DNA of 64,000 nt from Virgibacillus_O xinjiangensis (GTDB lineage: Bacteria > Bacillota > Bacilli > Bacillales > Amphibacillaceae): positions 248,001-312,000 of the forward strand of contig NZ_JBHRSA010000004.1 in the NCBI RefSeq assembly GCF_042643145.1, in the 5' to 3' direction. The notes beneath the pieces were generated by a model. It made no database searches. It was not told the origin of the DNA and saw only the letters and a program-made list of their open reading frames with translations. Both the position numbers and the translations under genes were made by a program. Shown here piece after piece: positions 51,112-58,285 of this stretch (position 1 is the stretch's first letter; each line of letters opens with the position of its first letter).

Positions 51112-51469
51112 CATTATCATCAACATCATTACCATCATTTCTCTGCTGCTTGGGACGTTTTTCACCGTCTCTGCAGCAATAGGGGTTGTCCGCTTCCCAG
51201 ATTTATATACAAGACTTCATGCTGCCACCAAGGCTGCTACCTTAGGTGTTGCTTCTATCCTGATTGGTGCATTCCTTTTCCTCTACTTTCACGAGTCTAT
51301 TGTCAGCGGCAAACTGCTTGTTGGAATTGTATTCATCCTGCTGACTGCGCCAGTCGGTGCCCATATGCTTGGTAGAGCAGCTCATGCAGCGGGTATCAAA
51401 CCAATACTGAGAAAACGGAGCGATGCCTACCAGGAGGCAATCGAACGGAAAAAATTGAATAACCATTAG
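51092..51469 (+). CDS. mrpG: Na+/H+ antiporter subunit MrpG
   Basis: The MrpG subunit has three membrane helices. I start it at TTG 51092, after AAAGGGTG, giving 125 residues against 124 in B. subtilis; a GTG at 51083 is an alternative. Either overlaps mrpF by about 20 bp. Signatures are GVVRFPDLYTRLHAATKAATLG and LTAPVGAHMLGRAAHAAG. It is the last gene of the operon, followed 20 bp later by a strong terminator. Confidence 0.93.
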   Translation: MIETWSNIIINIITIISLLLGTFFTVSAAIGVVRFPDLYTRLHAATKAATLGVASILIGAFLFLYFHESIVSGKLLVGIVFILLTAPVGAHMLGRAAHAAGIKPILRKRSDAYQEAIERKKLNNH

Positions 51470-51488
51470 CATGAAGGAATCAAACAAA

Positions 51489-51520
51489 AAACAGCTGGCA
51501 TTTCTGCCGGTTGTTTTTTT
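51489..51520 (+). terminator. Terminator of the mrp operon
   Basis: An 11-bp stem with two G-U pairs (AACAGCTGGCA / TGCCGGTTGTT, 51490-51514, loop TTTC) is followed by TTTTTT on the plus strand. Confidence 0.9.
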
Positions 51521-51532
51521 GTTTGGACAGAC

Positions 51533-51559
51533 ACGAAACATGCCATCGCAACATACAGT
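51533..51559 (+). promoter_or_regulatory. Candidate mother-cell (sigma-E/K) promoter of sigK
   Basis: CATACAGT (51552-51559) resembles the sigma-E -10 and partly the sigma-K -10, with AC 17 bp upstream at 51533. It lies about 30 bp before the sigK start region. Both sigma factors are known to transcribe sigK in B. subtilis. Confidence 0.4.
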
Positions 51560-51587
51560 TGTAGTATAGGCTTCAGCCCAATGGGAG

Positions 51588-52301
51588 GTGGTTCAGATTT
51601 CCGGAATATTGAGCATGATGGCGCTTTTAATCAAGGAAGCCCTATTCTTTGTATCGTATGTTAAAAACCATGCATTCCCACAGCCACTGCCGCCGGAACA
51701 AGAAGCAAAATATATAAGGGAAATGGAGGATGGGAACGAAGAAGCCAGAAATAAACTGATTGAGCATAACTTACGCCTAGTCGCCCACATCGTCAAGAAG
51801 TTTGAGAACACTGGAGAGGATTTGGAAGACCTGATTTCCATTGGTACCATTGGCCTGATAAAGGGTGTAGAAAGTTTTTCTGCTGATAAAGGTACCAAAC
51901 TTGCTACGTATGCAGCCAGATGTATTGAAAACGAAATTCTCATGCATCTTCGGGCTCTGAAGAAAGTAAAGAAAGATGTATCACTGCATGATCCGATCGG
52001 CCAGGATAAAGAGGGGAATGAAATAAGCCTGATCGATATCCTTGAGGCTGAAAACGAGAATATCATTGAATACATTCAATTGAATATGGAGATCGCCAAA
52101 CTGCAAGATTACTTTTCTGTATTGGATGACCGTGAAAGAGAAGTGATTGTCTACCGTTATGGTTTGAATGGACATAAAGAGTTGACCCAAAGGGAAATAG
52201 CAGAAAAACTGACGATTTCCAGAAGTTATGTCTCACGCATAGAAAAAAGAGCATTGATGAAAGTTTTCCATGAGTATTATCGTCAGGAAAAAGAGCATTA
52301 A
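51588..52301 (+). CDS. sigK: Sporulation sigma factor SigK (intact)
   Basis: Sigma-K directs late mother-cell transcription. The product shows SYVKNHAFPQPLPPEQEAKY, NLRLVAHIVKKFENTGEDLE and DLISIGTIGLIKGVESFSA (region 2). Region 4 has REIAEKLTISRSYVSRIEKR. The hydrophobic N-terminus (ALLIKEALFFV) is the pro-sequence removed by the SpoIVFB protease. The gene is one continuous frame, so there is no skin-type insertion. The start is uncertain: GTG 51588 (237 residues) sits inside GGAGGTG, whereas ATT 51597 lies 8 nt after GGAGG and would give a pro-sequence of normal length; TTG 51609 is also possible. Confidence 0.95.
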   Translation: MVQISGILSMMALLIKEALFFVSYVKNHAFPQPLPPEQEAKYIREMEDGNEEARNKLIEHNLRLVAHIVKKFENTGEDLEDLISIGTIGLIKGVESFSADKGTKLATYAARCIENEILMHLRALKKVKKDVSLHDPIGQDKEGNEISLIDILEAENENIIEYIQLNMEIAKLQDYFSVLDDREREVIVYRYGLNGHKELTQREIAEKLTISRSYVSRIEKRALMKVFHEYYRQEKEH

Positions 52302-52340
52302 AAAACATGAGCGCATCAATTTTGACTTTGCGCTCATGTG
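52301..52340 (-). terminator. Terminator downstream of mtnN, abutting sigK
   Basis: A perfect 11-bp stem ACATGAGCGCA / TGCGCTCATGT (52306-52340) is followed by TTTTTT on the minus strand. On the plus strand no T-tract follows, so it terminates mtnN better than sigK. Confidence 0.85.
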
Positions 52341-52353
52341 GTGGTTGCTGCTG

Positions 52354-53043
52354 CTACATTTCTTGTACAATTCCCATAATCAATCCAGCTGCATTATCCG
52401 CCGCCTTCTCCAGAAAAGCATCAAAAGAAACCGAGGACTCTTTCCCGGCAATGTCCGATAGAGCACGAATAATGACAAACGGCACTTGATATTGGGCACA
52501 GACTTGAGCGATGGACGCGGCTTCCATTTCCATTGCTAGCATTGTCGGGAACTTTTTATATACTTCTTGAACCTTGGCAGGATCTTCCATAAATGTATCT
52601 CCTGTGGCTATTAACCCCTCTGTATATCGGATATCCATTCCCTCTGCAGCTTTGATGGCTTCGGAGATCAGTTCCGTGTCGGCATCAAACATACTTGGCA
52701 TACCAGGAACCTGTCCAAAGGCATAGCCAAAAGCTGTCACATCCACATCGTGATGGACAACCCTGCTGGAGATGACAATGTCACCCACCTCCATATCGGA
52801 TGCAAATCCACCGGCGGAACCTGTATTGATGACATGTGAAGGACGATAACGCTCATGCATGATGGTTGCTGCCATGGCAGCATTCACCTTCCCTATGCCA
52901 GATTTAAGCAGTACTATATCTTTGCCATGCAATTCCCCCTCTGCAAATAGGCAATTTGCGACGGTCGTTTCTTTAATGTCTGTCATGTTTTCCATCAACT
53001 TTGCAATTTCTTCATCCATTGCTCCGATTATACCTATCGTCAC
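52354..53043 (-). CDS. mtnN: 5'-methylthioadenosine/S-adenosylhomocysteine nucleosidase
   Basis: MtnN cleaves the glycosidic bond of methylthioadenosine and S-adenosylhomocysteine, recycling SAM by-products. The 229-residue product starts at GTG 53043 behind AGGAGGATCAAA. Catalytic residues are expected in GAMDEEI (E11/E12), LAMEMEAASIAQVC (about 172) and IRALSDIAGKE (Asp about 197). GSAGGFASDMEVGDIVIS is a family signature. In B. subtilis the neighbouring genes yrrT, mccA and mccB complete the methionine-to-cysteine route; they are not here. Confidence 0.96.
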   Translation of the reverse strand: MTIGIIGAMDEEIAKLMENMTDIKETTVANCLFAEGELHGKDIVLLKSGIGKVNAAMAATIMHERYRPSHVINTGSAGGFASDMEVGDIVISSRVVHHDVDVTAFGYAFGQVPGMPSMFDADTELISEAIKAAEGMDIRYTEGLIATGDTFMEDPAKVQEVYKKFPTMLAMEMEAASIAQVCAQYQVPFVIIRALSDIAGKESSVSFDAFLEKAADNAAGLIMGIVQEM

Positions 53044-53067
53044 TTTGATCCTCCTGTACTCTTTCGT

Positions 53068-53760
53068 TTATTTGGCTGGCTCATAAAGCTCCTCCACTTT
53101 CGTTGGCTTCCATCCTTCGCCATCGACCCACGTGAGGAAAACCCGGTATATTTCCGAGTAATCACTAGTTGCCACAGTGGTACGGACTTTTTGTGGATGA
53201 TTGTTATTCCCAACCCATACCGTTTTCATTTCTTGTGCATTCAACCCTGTAGCCATGGCAGCTGCTTGGGCAATCTCTTTCCGGTCCTGTGAACCTTCCT
53301 CATAGACAGTTGTATGCTCGCCTTCCTGTTCCGTACCAATTGGTTCCCAATCAGCTGTATATGCTTCCTTCACATTACCATCAGAAGCGTCTGCCGGTTC
53401 TTTTTCCAGTTCATCGCTTTCTTTTTCATCTTCATTATCTTCTGCCGATTCATTTTCTGAAGCATTGTCCTGTGATTGCTGGTCTTCATCTTCTTGTTGG
53501 CTTTCACTGCTGCCCTCGCCATCATCAGCTGTTTCTTTATCAGCCTCATCGTCATTGATAATGAAGCCAGAGTCAGAGGATTGCTGTTCATTTGTATCCT
53601 GAGCGGCTTGATCACCATTTCCTCCGAAAATCCATATACTCAGTAATACAAGCAGAAGAATGCCACCGAGAATTAATAAAATGGAAATTGCTTTCGTATT
53701 TTTCCTCCGCTTCTCGAATTTGTTCACACGTGTACCACTTTCTGTTTCTGTGCTACTCAT
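53068..53760 (-). CDS. yrrS: YrrS-like membrane protein (DUF1510)
   Basis: The protein has 230 residues from ATG 53760 behind GGAGGG. A short basic cytoplasmic tail is followed by one transmembrane helix (about 25-46). A low-complexity acidic linker (about 50-140, Glu/Asp/Ser/Gln) leads to a C-terminal extracytoplasmic domain with TADWEPIGTEQEGEHTTVY and RVFLTWVDGEGWKPTKVEEL. B. subtilis YrrS occupies the same place but is followed by the penicillin-binding protein gene pbpI, which is missing here. Function unknown; the linkage suggests a cell-envelope role. Confidence 0.85.
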   Translation of the reverse strand: MSSTETESGTRVNKFEKRRKNTKAISILLILGGILLLVLLSIWIFGGNGDQAAQDTNEQQSSDSGFIINDDEADKETADDGEGSSESQQEDEDQQSQDNASENESAEDNEDEKESDELEKEPADASDGNVKEAYTADWEPIGTEQEGEHTTVYEEGSQDRKEIAQAAAMATGLNAQEMKTVWVGNNNHPQKVRTTVATSDYSEIYRVFLTWVDGEGWKPTKVEELYEPAK

Positions 53761-53833
53761 TAGCTTGTCCCTCCGTATCCTCCCTGTTTTCATTGTGTTA
53801 TCTGTAAAATAATCGAATTTCACGTATATCTGA

Positions 53834-53862
53834 ATTATATTGTTAATTCAAGTTTGGCGCAA
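53834..53862 (-). promoter_or_regulatory. Candidate promoter of yrrS-mtnN
   Basis: On the minus strand TTGCGC (53857-53862), 17 bp and a perfect TATAAT (53834-53839), about 74 bp before yrrS. The -35 lies in a GTTTG/CAAAC inverted repeat. Confidence 0.4.
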
Positions 53863-53881
53863 ACTATACATCATTACGTGC

Positions 53882-53908
53882 AAAAAAAAGCGGAGCAACT
53901 CCGCTTTT
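53882..53908 (-). terminator. Terminator of greA
   Basis: A perfect 9-bp stem AAAGCGGAG / CTCCGCTTT (53887-53907) with a 3-nt loop is followed by TTTTT on the minus strand, about 22 bp past the greA stop. Confidence 0.9.
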
Positions 53909-53929
53909 TAAGTAGTTCTATTCAGATTA

Positions 53930-54406
53930 TTAGTCAACTTTCAGGATTTTCACATGCATATCTCCGCCAGGGGTAGCAACGGTGACCTCACTGCCGACTT
54001 CCTTACCCAGCAGGCTTTTAGCCATCGGAGAATCGTTTGAAATTTTACCTTCGAAGGGATCAGCTTCTGCACTACCCACTATAGTGTATGTTTCTTCCTC
54101 CCCATCTGGCGTTTCCTGAAACGTTACAGATTTGCCAAGTGCCACAACATTTGGATCCTCGTTGTCATTTTCAATGATGACTGCATTACGGATCATTGTC
54201 TCCACCTGGGATATTCTTGATTCTACAAATGCCTGTTCATCTTTTGCAGCATCATACTCCGAATTCTCGGAAAGGTCACCGAAATCCCTGGCTATTTTGA
54301 TTCGCTCGACAACTTCCTGTCGACGATCCGTTTTCAAATAACGCAATTCCTCTTCTAACTTCTCTTTCCCCTCTTGAGTCATATAATAACTTTTCTCTGT
54401 TGCCAT
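53930..54406 (-). CDS. greA: Transcription elongation factor GreA
   Basis: GreA rescues backtracked RNA polymerase by stimulating transcript cleavage. The 158-residue product has the N-terminal coiled coil (about 10-75) with LKTDRRQEVVERIKIARDFG and the acidic tip DLSENSEYDAAKDEQ. The C-terminal FKBP-like domain includes SPMAKSLLGKEVGSEV. It follows udk, as in B. subtilis, but has its own promoter candidate at 54491-54519. Confidence 0.97.
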   Translation of the reverse strand: MATEKSYYMTQEGKEKLEEELRYLKTDRRQEVVERIKIARDFGDLSENSEYDAAKDEQAFVESRISQVETMIRNAVIIENDNEDPNVVALGKSVTFQETPDGEEETYTIVGSAEADPFEGKISNDSPMAKSLLGKEVGSEVTVATPGGDMHVKILKVD

Positions 54407-54490
54407 GACAATTTACACTCCTTTTTTAATCACCACATGTGAGGGGCGTTCCATCCCCTTTTCCGCATGACCGGAAATATACTAATCAAT

Positions 54491-54519
54491 ACTATGGCAG
54501 AATCCATTCTAGTTTTCAA
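54491..54519 (-). promoter_or_regulatory. Candidate promoter of greA
   Basis: On the minus strand TTGAAA (54514-54519), 17 bp and CATAGT (54491-54496), about 85 bp before the greA start. Confidence 0.45.
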
Positions 54520-54533
54520 TACTTTTCAACTGA

Positions 54534-55169
54534 TTATCTTTCGTGTTTTTTAGACAAAATGGATTCTATTTTAGAAGCCATTATATCAATAGCCACCTCA
54601 TTCTGACCACCTTCAGGGATGATAATATCCGCATAGCGTTTCGTCGGCTCGATGAATTGAAGGTGTGACGGCCGCACATTATTGATATACTGGTCGATGA
54701 CAGAGTCCAATGTTCTGCCACGTTCTTTTATATCCCTCAACAGTCTTCGGATGATCCGTAGATCAGCATCTGTATCGACGAATACCTTGATGTCCATCAA
54801 ATCGACTAAACGTGGATCATCCAAGATGAGAATACCCTCCAGTATAATAACATCCCTCGGTTCCACCTTGATGACTTCCTCAGAACGTGTGTGGATTTTA
54901 TAATCATAAACTGGCTTCTCGATCGGATTCCTCCTGATCAGCTCATGGATATGTTCAATCAATAAATCGTTGTCAAACGCAAAAGGATGATCATAGTTTG
55001 TATTCAGTCTCTCTTCCAATGGGAGATGACTTTGATCCTTATAATAATAATCTTGTTCAATCACCTGGATTGTTTGATTGGAAAAACGCTGGGAGATGGA
55101 TCGGGTGACAGATGTTTTACCACTTCCGCTTCCTCCCGCAACCCCGATGACGACCGGTTTTTCACTCAT
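54534..55169 (-). CDS. udk: Uridine/cytidine kinase
   Basis: Udk phosphorylates uridine and cytidine in pyrimidine salvage. The 211-residue product has Walker A GVAGGSGSGKTSV (9-21). EQDYYYKDQSHLP supplies the base-binding Asp/Tyr, and DHPFAFDNDLL and RDVIILEGILIL (Walker B) follow. Its ATG lies 1 bp after the trmR stop. Together with the missing cdd this bears on cytidine salvage in this strain. Confidence 0.97.
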   Translation of the reverse strand: MSEKPVVIGVAGGSGSGKTSVTRSISQRFSNQTIQVIEQDYYYKDQSHLPLEERLNTNYDHPFAFDNDLLIEHIHELIRRNPIEKPVYDYKIHTRSEEVIKVEPRDVIILEGILILDDPRLVDLMDIKVFVDTDADLRIIRRLLRDIKERGRTLDSVIDQYINNVRPSHLQFIEPTKRYADIIIPEGGQNEVAIDIMASKIESILSKKHER

Positions 55170-55170
55170 C

Positions 55171-55818
55171 TTAACCTCTTCCTTTCTTCACACTTATGGC
55201 TACTCCATCACCAATCGGTACGATGGAGGTGTCAAAACCGGAATGCGAGCATATCCAGCGGTTATAACTGCTGATTTTCTCTACCATTTTCCTGTGTCTT
55301 TGGTGTGCTTTTTCTGGATTAGCCACTAAGCCTCTGAACAGAACATTATCTGAAATGATGACTCCGCTGTCCGACAAAATTGGTTCAGCCAGTTCAAAAA
55401 ATTTTCTGTACTGGCCTTTCGCTGCATCAATGAACACCCAATCGAACAGCTCTCCAGATTCCCTGAGTGTGTCCAATTCATCGAGTGCATCTCCAAGGAT
55501 GACACGAATCTGATCCTGTCTACCCTGACCAGTAATATGATTTTCTGCTTGACGGTATCTCTCTTCATCTCTTTCGATGGATACAATTTCTGCTAAGGGA
55601 GCTGCCTCGGCCATCATCAATGCCGAATAACCAATAGCTGTTCCTATCTCCAGAATCCTTGCCGGCTTCTTCAAGCGTATCAACTGCATGACGAAATTCA
55701 TGCTCACAGAATCCATGATAGGAACCCGATGCTCTTTAGCATACGTTTCCATCTGCTGAACCCATTCTTCTTTTTCCGGTAGTATACCCAATAAATAATC
55801 AGATTTTGAATGTTCCAT
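55171..55818 (-). CDS. trmR: tRNA 5-hydroxyuridine methyltransferase TrmR (YrrM)
   Basis: TrmR methylates 5-hydroxyuridine at the wobble position to 5-methoxyuridine in Gram-positive tRNAs. From ATG 55818 it has 215 residues; upstream frame is leader. The O-methyltransferase 3 fold is seen in ILEIGTAIGYSALMMAE, VSIERDEERYRQAENHI and FDWVFIDAAKGQYRKFFELA, the last with the metal-binding Asp. The ribosome site is weak (GGGG, about 8 nt). It is 63 bp downstream of mltG. Confidence 0.92.
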   Translation of the reverse strand: MEHSKSDYLLGILPEKEEWVQQMETYAKEHRVPIMDSVSMNFVMQLIRLKKPARILEIGTAIGYSALMMAEAAPLAEIVSIERDEERYRQAENHITGQGRQDQIRVILGDALDELDTLRESGELFDWVFIDAAKGQYRKFFELAEPILSDSGVIISDNVLFRGLVANPEKAHQRHRKMVEKISSYNRWICSHSGFDTSIVPIGDGVAISVKKGRG

Positions 55819-55881
55819 TAAAAATACCCCATTTTCACGTTCATTATAAAAGGGAGCTGTGAAGGGAACCACATTTCCTTT

Positions 55882-57003
55882 TTATTCTTCCATATGCTCT
55901 TCTCTGTTTTGAAGGTGTTCTTCGTAAGTTTCTGCATAATGTATTTGCCCATCTGAATCATGCAGAAAGTATAGATAGTCAGACTGGTCCGGATTCGCAA
56001 CCGCCTCAAGAGAATTCTCTGCGAAATTTGAAATCGGACCAATCGGCAACGCCTCTACCACATACGTATTGTATGGTGATTCGATTTCCAGATCTTCATA
56101 GAGAACCTGGTCCTTGTGTTCTCCTAAAGCATACAACACTGTCGGATCTGTCTGGAGAGGCATTTCCTCTTCCATCCGGTTATAAAATACCCCGGCGATC
56201 TTGTTTCGTTGTTCTATCTTCCCTGCTTCCTTTTCCACCAAGGAAGCAAAGGTGACTGCCTCATGCACATTCCAGCCCATCTCGTCAATCTCCGCTTTAT
56301 ATTGATTGACAAGCTTTTCTGTTTCCGTCAACATCTTCTCGACAATATTTTCTATTTTTGGCTTCTCTTCATAAAAGTCATAGGTAGAGGCAAATAGATA
56401 ACCTTCCAAAGGAGTTCGTATCTCCTCATCCAAAATATCATCTGACAATACCCCAGGAAAATGCTGCATCAATTCTTCTATATATGCTCGATCGTTGACT
56501 TTTTCAAGAAAATCCTCTTTGCTGAAGTGAAGGTTCTCGCCATATATTTCAGCAATCTGATCAATTGTAAGTCCTTCTGGTATCGTGATCGTATGTACTG
56601 GCTCAGCCATAACTATTCCATTTTTCAATGATTCTACCAATTCTTGGATTTCCATAGAAGGTGAAAATGTATATTCCCCCGCCTGGAAATCAGTTTCATT
56701 ATTGAATTTTACATACATCCGAAAAACCAGCTCATTTCGGATAAGGCCATTCTCTTCCAGTATTGAAGCTATTGTGGATGAAGAAGAACCAATCGGCACC
56801 TCAATCGTCACCTCTTCCTCACTGTCCGGATCAACAGGCTTCATAGCCGAATGGACATATAGAAACAGAGAGACAGCACCTATTATCAGGAAGACAGCAA
56901 CTGTCATTGCAATGATAAACACGATTTTACGCACCCGTTTTGCCTCTTCCGTCTGTTCTTTGAGGTTTTCCCGGTATTTCTTTTTCCGTTTATTCCTGTA
57001 CAT
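55882..57003 (-). CDS. mltG: Endolytic murein transglycosylase MltG (YrrL)
   Basis: MltG cuts nascent glycan strands at the membrane and sets strand length. The 373-residue product has a basic cytoplasmic tail and one transmembrane helix (about 27-50). The YceG domain shows IPEGLTIDQIAEIY, the catalytic-Glu region TFASLVEKEAGKIEQR and LQTDPTVLYALGEHKD. YNTYVVEALPIGPISNFA precedes the C-terminus. It starts at ATG 57003 behind GGAGGGAGCAGGTGA and probably leads the mltG-trmR-udk transcript. Confidence 0.96.
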   Translation of the reverse strand: MYRNKRKKKYRENLKEQTEEAKRVRKIVFIIAMTVAVFLIIGAVSLFLYVHSAMKPVDPDSEEEVTIEVPIGSSSSTIASILEENGLIRNELVFRMYVKFNNETDFQAGEYTFSPSMEIQELVESLKNGIVMAEPVHTITIPEGLTIDQIAEIYGENLHFSKEDFLEKVNDRAYIEELMQHFPGVLSDDILDEEIRTPLEGYLFASTYDFYEEKPKIENIVEKMLTETEKLVNQYKAEIDEMGWNVHEAVTFASLVEKEAGKIEQRNKIAGVFYNRMEEEMPLQTDPTVLYALGEHKDQVLYEDLEIESPYNTYVVEALPIGPISNFAENSLEAVANPDQSDYLYFLHDSDGQIHYAETYEEHLQNREEHMEE

Positions 57004-57028
57004 TCACCTGCTCCCTCCTATCCGGTAT

Positions 57029-57057
57029 ATTATACTAAAAATCGCCATGATATTCCA
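57029..57057 (-). promoter_or_regulatory. Candidate promoter of mltG
   Basis: On the minus strand TGGAAT (57052-57057), 17 bp and a perfect TATAAT (57029-57034), 26 bp before the mltG ATG. Confidence 0.45.
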
Positions 57058-57096
57058 TTAGGAAACAGAACTTGAGATTATCCGCAAATTCGAAGA

Positions 57097-57133
57097 CAAA
57101 GGAAAAGGCTGATGCCACGATCCAGCATCAGCC
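57097..57133 (-). terminator. Terminator of alaS-yrzL-ruvX-yrzB
   Basis: A perfect 9-bp stem GGCTGATGC / GCATCAGCC (57107-57133, 9-nt loop) is followed by TTTTCCTTTG on the minus strand, 14 bp past the yrzB stop. Confidence 0.85.
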
Positions 57134-57146
57134 CTTGGAAATTTTG

Positions 57147-57440
57147 TTATGCGTCGTTTTCTTCGTCTGCCAACGTATTCAGCATTTCCTCGACCATTTC
57201 CCATTCATCATCAGACTCTATAGGGAAAAGGGAAAGATCATCCTCATTTTCATTTTTCTCTTCGTAACGGAAGGCATATACTTCTACTTCTTCCTCTTCT
57301 GCTTGTTCAGCAGGTGCTACTGCGATGTATGAGTGTCCCGTCTTGTCCACATCGAAAGTAAACAGCACCTCAAATAAATGTTCTTCCCCGTTTTCATCCG
57401 GAATGACTATTCTTTCCCTTTCTTCCAACGCCATGTCCAT
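57147..57440 (-). CDS. yrzB: YrzB-like protein (DUF1292)
   Basis: The 97-residue acidic protein belongs to the DUF1292/UPF0473 family. The N-terminal ERERIVIPDENGEEHLFEVLFTFD and the central GHSYIAVAPAEQ form a predicted small beta domain. An acidic EEEEVEVYAFRYEE segment and a C-terminal helix follow. No function is established. The set yrzL-ruvX-yrzB downstream of alaS is conserved in Firmicutes, which suggests involvement in the same basic process. Confidence 0.88.
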   Translation of the reverse strand: MDMALEERERIVIPDENGEEHLFEVLFTFDVDKTGHSYIAVAPAEQAEEEEVEVYAFRYEEKNENEDDLSLFPIESDDEWEMVEEMLNTLADEENDA

Positions 57441-57448
57441 ACCTCCTT

Positions 57449-57862
57449 TTATTTTTGGTCAAGATATCCCTGAAGAATCATGACAGCCGCCATTTTATCA
57501 ATAACTTTTTTCCTCTTTTTCCTGCTCATATCCGCTTCTAAAAGCACGCGTTCTGCAGCTACTGTGGTGAGACGCTCATCCCAAAGCACTGCAGGGATAC
57601 CATGTACTTTCTCTACATGTTCTGCATACCTTTGGGATGCTTCTCCTCTTTCACCGATCGTACCATTCATATTTTTGGGGAGTCCAATAATAGCCTTCCC
57701 GATACCGTGCTCTTCTATGATGTTTTTCAATTCTTCATCTGCAGATTCCAAATGGTCCTCATCCCATTTAATGGTGGTAAGTCCCTGCGCAGTCCATCCA
57801 AATGCATCACTCACAGCGACTCCGATTGTTTTGGAACCCACATCAAGTCCTATTATTTTCAT
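57449..57862 (-). CDS. ruvX: Holliday-junction resolvase-like / pre-16S rRNA nuclease YqgF (YrrK)
   Basis: This RNase H-fold nuclease was named a putative Holliday-junction resolvase and is now associated with 16S rRNA 5' maturation. The 137-residue product has the first acidic motif IGLDVGSKTIGVAVSDAFG (Asp7) and GLPKNMNGTIGERGE. VLWDERLTTVAAERVL and DKMAAVMILQGYLD carry the remaining acidic residues. Its start overlaps the yrzL stop by 4 bp. Confidence 0.95.
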   Translation of the reverse strand: MKIIGLDVGSKTIGVAVSDAFGWTAQGLTTIKWDEDHLESADEELKNIIEEHGIGKAIIGLPKNMNGTIGERGEASQRYAEHVEKVHGIPAVLWDERLTTVAAERVLLEADMSRKKRKKVIDKMAAVMILQGYLDQK

Positions 57863-58128
57863 CGATGCTCCTTCTGATGCTCGAGATAATACTTAACAAG
57901 TTCTTCAATTACTTCGTCCCGTTCAATTTTCCGGATCAAGTTACGGGCATCATTATGCCTTGGGATATACGCTGGGTCCCCCGATAACAAATAACCGACA
58001 ATCTGATTGATCGGGTTGTAACCTTTTTCCTGCAATGACTCATGAACTGTAAACAGGATTTCTTTGATATCCCGTTCAAATGGTTCATCGGAAAAATTAA
58101 ACTTCATTGTCCTATCCATGGAACTCAT
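57859..58128 (-). CDS. yrzL: IreB/YrzL family protein (UPF0297)
   Basis: From ATG 58128 behind GAGGTGTCGAT this is an 89-residue protein with MDRTMKFNFSDEPFERDI and HNDARNLIRKIERDEVIEEL, the UPF0297 signature. The enterococcal homologue IreB is a substrate of the PASTA kinase IreK and modulates cephalosporin resistance. The Thr near the N-terminus (about residue 7) could be the phosphosite. It lies 157 bp downstream of alaS. Confidence 0.92.
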   Translation of the reverse strand: MSSMDRTMKFNFSDEPFERDIKEILFTVHESLQEKGYNPINQIVGYLLSGDPAYIPRHNDARNLIRKIERDEVIEELVKYYLEHQKEHR

Positions 58129-58285
58129 ATCGACACCTCTTTTTGGTATAACTTGACATCTGCAACAATAAAATGTCTTTCCGGTTCCAACCGGTCCTTG
58201 GGAGGCCAGGCAGAATTTTCCTTCCCCTAGTTTAACATGTTTCGAATATTTATTATATGTTTTTCCATAGATCTTATCATTCAGC

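Noticed and set aside
51588..52301. A skin-like element or site-specific recombination site in sigK
   Set aside because: The frame is continuous through all sigma regions, and no recombinase gene is present.
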